From: Nitrospirota bacterium | GTDB taxonomy: Bacteria; Nitrospirota; Nitrospiria; Nitrospirales; Nitrospiraceae | Direction: 5' to 3' | DNA length: 8,137 nucleotides | Assembly: GCA_004296865.1 (NCBI GenBank) | Contig: SCVQ01000060.1 | Span: forward strand, 1-8,137 | Part shown: in pieces, positions 6,417-8,137 of the stretch | How positions within the stretch are numbered: the stretch's first letter is position 1 | Layout: each line of letters opens with the position of its first letter | Translations under genes and position numbers: made by a program | Notes under the pieces: generated by a model | Told to the model about the DNA's origin: nothing | Seen by the model: only the letters and a program-made list of their open reading frames with translations | Databases searched by the model: none

Positions 6417-7556
6417 TCAGCGCGGCAGACCGCGGAGTTGCAGAAACCGGCTGATACCGGACCGGGTCACCAGCCCCATCAGCAGCCCGTCCTGCATCAC
6501 GGCAAGGCGGCTCCGTCCCGTGGAAAACATCCGGTCGAGCGCCGTGAGAACCGGGGTTTGGGGAGAGATTTCCATGTCCTCCGACCAAGGCTCTGCGATA
6601 TCGCCAACCCGTCGCTGGGGCCACAGGGACTGCGGCAGGGCTTGCACGGCTTGGACCGTCACCATCCCGACGGGACCTCGGTCCTCCCACACCGGATAGC
6701 CCCCGTAGCCTTGCGGGAGAAAATACTGAGCGACCGCCTCTTCCACCGTCAGGTTCGGATGCAGGGTCGCCACGTTCCGGACCATGACCTCCTCCACCGT
6801 CACCGTGGCCAGCGCGGCCCGGATGGCCGTCTGACGGCGACTGGCCCTGGCCGCCGTAAACAAGAAGGCCCCGATCAAGACGATCCAGCCCCCGTTCGCC
6901 GCCAGGGAACCGGCTATCGCGCCTGTCCCTGCCCCCACCATCACGACTGCCCCCACCCCGGCCAGGGCGATCCCGAACCCTTGGCCGGCCAGGGCAGCCT
7001 GTCTGGTAGCCCGGTTGAAATCGCCGGACCAGGCCCACAAGCCGGCCCGCAGCACCCGGCCGCCGTCGAGGGGAAAACCTGGAATAAGGTTGAACAGCCC
7101 GAGTTGCAGATTCACGGAGCCCAGCAGGATCCCCAAAGCCACAAGGCCTTGCCCCACGTGGGCCGTCGCGGCCATTCCCAGCAGCAGCCCGCCGAGCACG
7201 AAGCTCACGATCGGCCCGGCAATGGCAATCAGGAATTCGGCCCTGGGGCCGGGCGGTTCCCGATGCATCTGGGCGATCCCCCCGAACACGAACAGCGTAA
7301 TCTGGCTGATCGGAATTCGATACCGTCTCGCCACCAGCGAATGCCCCAGTTCGTGCAGCAGAACGGAGCCGAACAGCAGCAGCGTCGCCACGCCGGCCAT
7401 CAGCCAGTAACGTCCGCCGGACAGGCCCGGCAACATGTCCGGCAGATAGCCGGTCGCCAGACTCCAGGTCACGAACCCGAAGATCAGGAACCACGACACG
7501 TGGACTTTGATCGGGATGCCAAAAATGCGCCCTATTTGCCAATCGGGGCCGTTCAT
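6417..7556 (-). CDS. Site-2 protease family (M50) zinc metalloprotease with two CBS domains
   Basis: This is a 379-residue intramembrane zinc metalloprotease. Such enzymes cut transmembrane segments of substrates such as anti-sigma factors; this one's substrate is unknown. The zinc motif HELGH is at residues 68-72 inside a hydrophobic helix (SVLLHELGHSLVARRY), and the second motif, NLIPGFPLDGGRVLR, is at 156-170 with Asp164 as the third zinc ligand. FGG at 91-93 and about six transmembrane segments lie within residues 15-236. Two CBS repeats follow, at about 251-310 and 315-376, the first opening with VEEVMVRNVATLHPNLTVEEA. This layout is that of the CBS-containing S2P group, where the CBS pair may sense adenine nucleotides. 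The ATG at 7556 is chosen because GIPIKVHVSW directly follows, as in the family, and AAGGA lies 7 bases upstream. The frame stays open further upstream to 7853, but that part has no family character and overlaps the divergent gene. Confidence 0.93.
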   Translation of the reverse strand: MNGPDWQIGRIFGIPIKVHVSWFLIFGFVTWSLATGYLPDMLPGLSGGRYWLMAGVATLLLFGSVLLHELGHSLVARRYRIPISQITLFVFGGIAQMHREPPGPRAEFLIAIAGPIVSFVLGGLLLGMAATAHVGQGLVALGILLGSVNLQLGLFNLIPGFPLDGGRVLRAGLWAWSGDFNRATRQAALAGQGFGIALAGVGAVVMVGAGTGAIAGSLAANGGWIVLIGAFLFTAARASRRQTAIRAALATVTVEEVMVRNVATLHPNLTVEEAVAQYFLPQGYGGYPVWEDRGPVGMVTVQAVQALPQSLWPQRRVGDIAEPWSEDMEISPQTPVLTALDRMFSTGRSRLAVMQDGLLMGLVTRSGISRFLQLRGLPR

Positions 7557-7569
7557 TCCTTGATCCTTA
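7557..7569 (-). promoter_or_regulatory. Ribosome binding site deciding the M50 start
   Basis: Read on the minus strand, this stretch is TAAGGATCAAGGA immediately before the ATG. The first AAGGA is 7 bases from the start codon, an ideal distance; the second touches it. This is the clearest ribosome site in the window and supports 7556 as the true start over upstream in-frame codons. Confidence 0.75.
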
Positions 7570-7597
7570 CCAGTCCGGCTCGGATACGTCAATCCCA

Positions 7598-7626
7598 CTG
7601 ACTGACGGCGACATTTCCGGTATAAT
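7598..7626 (+). promoter_or_regulatory. Sigma70-like promoter for the cupredoxin-like gene
   Basis: TATAAT at 7621-7626 is a perfect -10 box. CTGACT at 7598-7603 matches the -35 consensus at 4 of 6 positions, with a spacer of exactly 17 bases. Transcription would start near 7633, leaving a leader of about 45 bases before the ATG at 7678. The site lies in the 121-base divergent region shared with the M50 gene. It is the best promoter match I found in the window. Confidence 0.65.
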
Positions 7627-7661
7627 CCCCTCGATGGCCGAAGGAATCGGTCGGCTGGAAA

Positions 7662-7669
7662 GGACAGGG
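7662..7669 (+). promoter_or_regulatory. Ribosome binding site for the cupredoxin-like gene
   Basis: GGACAGGG holds a purine-rich Shine-Dalgarno-like core. The AGGG at 7666-7669 is 8 bases from the ATG at 7678. GTG at 7675 (5 bases away) and a second ATG at 7681 (11 bases away) are in the same frame, so the exact start is open within two codons. The spacing favours 7678. Confidence 0.55.
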
Positions 7670-7677
7670 TTCGCGTG

Positions 7678-8137
7678 ATGATGAGGACCACCCATAGAAC
7701 GTTCCTGCTGGCGGCTCTGCTCCTCACCACCGCCTGCGTCGGCCTGCCCACCGCGAGCCGCACCGGTGCCGTCCATGACGTGCTCATCAAAGAAGAGACC
7801 GTCTCCCCCCATGAGCTGATCGTCCAAGTCGGAGACGAAGTCCGTTGGACCAATCAGAGAACCACCCCAGCCTGGGTGTATTTTTACAAGGACTCATTGG
7901 ATGAACTCGCCTGCGAACGCGGGTTTTCCTATTTTTGGGGGATGGAAGAATTTGCGAAAGTCGAGCCGCACCAATCCGTGAGCGTCTGCTTCGCCCTCGT
8001 CGATGTGGTCAGCTACAGAATCCAGCGCGAAGCGACCGTGCTCAGAGGCTCCACGGCCGGCGAGGGCGGGTCGGAAACCATTCCGGTCTCGATGCACGGC
8101 TCGATCCTGATCGAAGAGCCACCCCCACAGCGGCGTG
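7678..8137 (+). CDS. Putative lipoprotein with cupredoxin-like domain (3' end outside the window)
   Basis: The frame is open from ATG 7678 to the window edge, giving 153 residues so far. Residues 1-20 form a lipoprotein signal: a basic start (MMRTTHR), a hydrophobic core and LLLTTAC with Cys20 as the likely lipidated residue. The -3 position is Thr, acceptable but not the preferred Leu. Residues 32-59 follow the strand pattern of plastocyanin-like cupredoxins: a beta strand, then VSPHELIVQVGDEVRWTN. Family members place a copper-binding His soon after the WTN segment; here the sequence continues RTTPAWVYF without one. Cys79 and Cys104 could form a disulfide, and no Cys-His-Met ligand cluster is seen. 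It may therefore be a copper-free cupredoxin fold, probably anchored in the periplasm or outer membrane. The role is unknown. It diverges from the M50 protease gene and has its own promoter. Confidence 0.65.
   Translation, partial: MMRTTHRTFLLAALLLTTACVGLPTASRTGAVHDVLIKEETVSPHELIVQVGDEVRWTNQRTTPAWVYFYKDSLDELACERGFSYFWGMEEFAKVEPHQSVSVCFALVDVVSYRIQREATVLRGSTAGEGGSETIPVSMHGSILIEEPPPQRR

Noticed and set aside
6411..7601. A 396-residue plus-strand open frame opposite the M50 gene
   Set aside because: It is Pro-, Gln-, His- and Arg-rich without recognisable motifs and lies wholly over the well-supported M50 protease. It is a shadow of GC-rich coding.
7557..7853. An N-terminal extension of 99 residues on the M50 protein
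   Set aside because: The extension is Ser- and Arg-rich with no family similarity, overlaps the signal and start region of the divergent gene, and a strong ribosome site marks the ATG at 7556.

Overview
The window is GC-rich, densely coded bacterial DNA and most of it is the end of a respiratory complex I (NADH-quinone oxidoreductase, nuo) operon. The protein style, the GC content and the odd 7-base-periodic spacers would fit Nitrospira or a relative (Nitrospirota). That is an impression from sequence character only: there is no 16S or other lineage marker here.

Positions 1-5386, plus strand: the 3' end of nuoK, then complete nuoL, nuoM and nuoN, in the usual K-L-M-N order. These encode the membrane arm of complex I. 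NuoL, NuoM and NuoN are the three antiporter-like proton-pumping subunits, and each keeps the expected charged residues in its membrane core. nuoM and nuoN overlap by 4 bases. The nuoK-nuoL and nuoL-nuoM spacers, and the last codons of nuoM, each contain an inverted-repeat element whose arms have a 7-base period.

Positions 5387-6416: a short spacer with two small palindromes, then a plus-strand GTG-start gene for a YihY/UPF0761 family membrane protein, then a 123-base convergent spacer with another 7-base-periodic inverted repeat.

Positions 6417-7556, minus strand: a site-2-type zinc metalloprotease of family M50 with two C-terminal CBS domains. Positions 7557-7677 are a divergent intergenic region with a good sigma70-like promoter pointing right. 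From 7678 to the window edge is the start of a gene for a putative lipoprotein with a cupredoxin-like pattern but apparently without copper ligands.

The nuo genes form one functional unit, the proton-pumping arm of complex I. The three genes to their right show no clear functional link to it. No RNA genes, CRISPR arrays, transposase genes or phage genes were seen. I found no complete novel system. The most unusual signal is the family of 7-base-periodic inverted repeats at the gene junctions, one of which appears to have become the coding sequence for the NuoM C-terminal tail.
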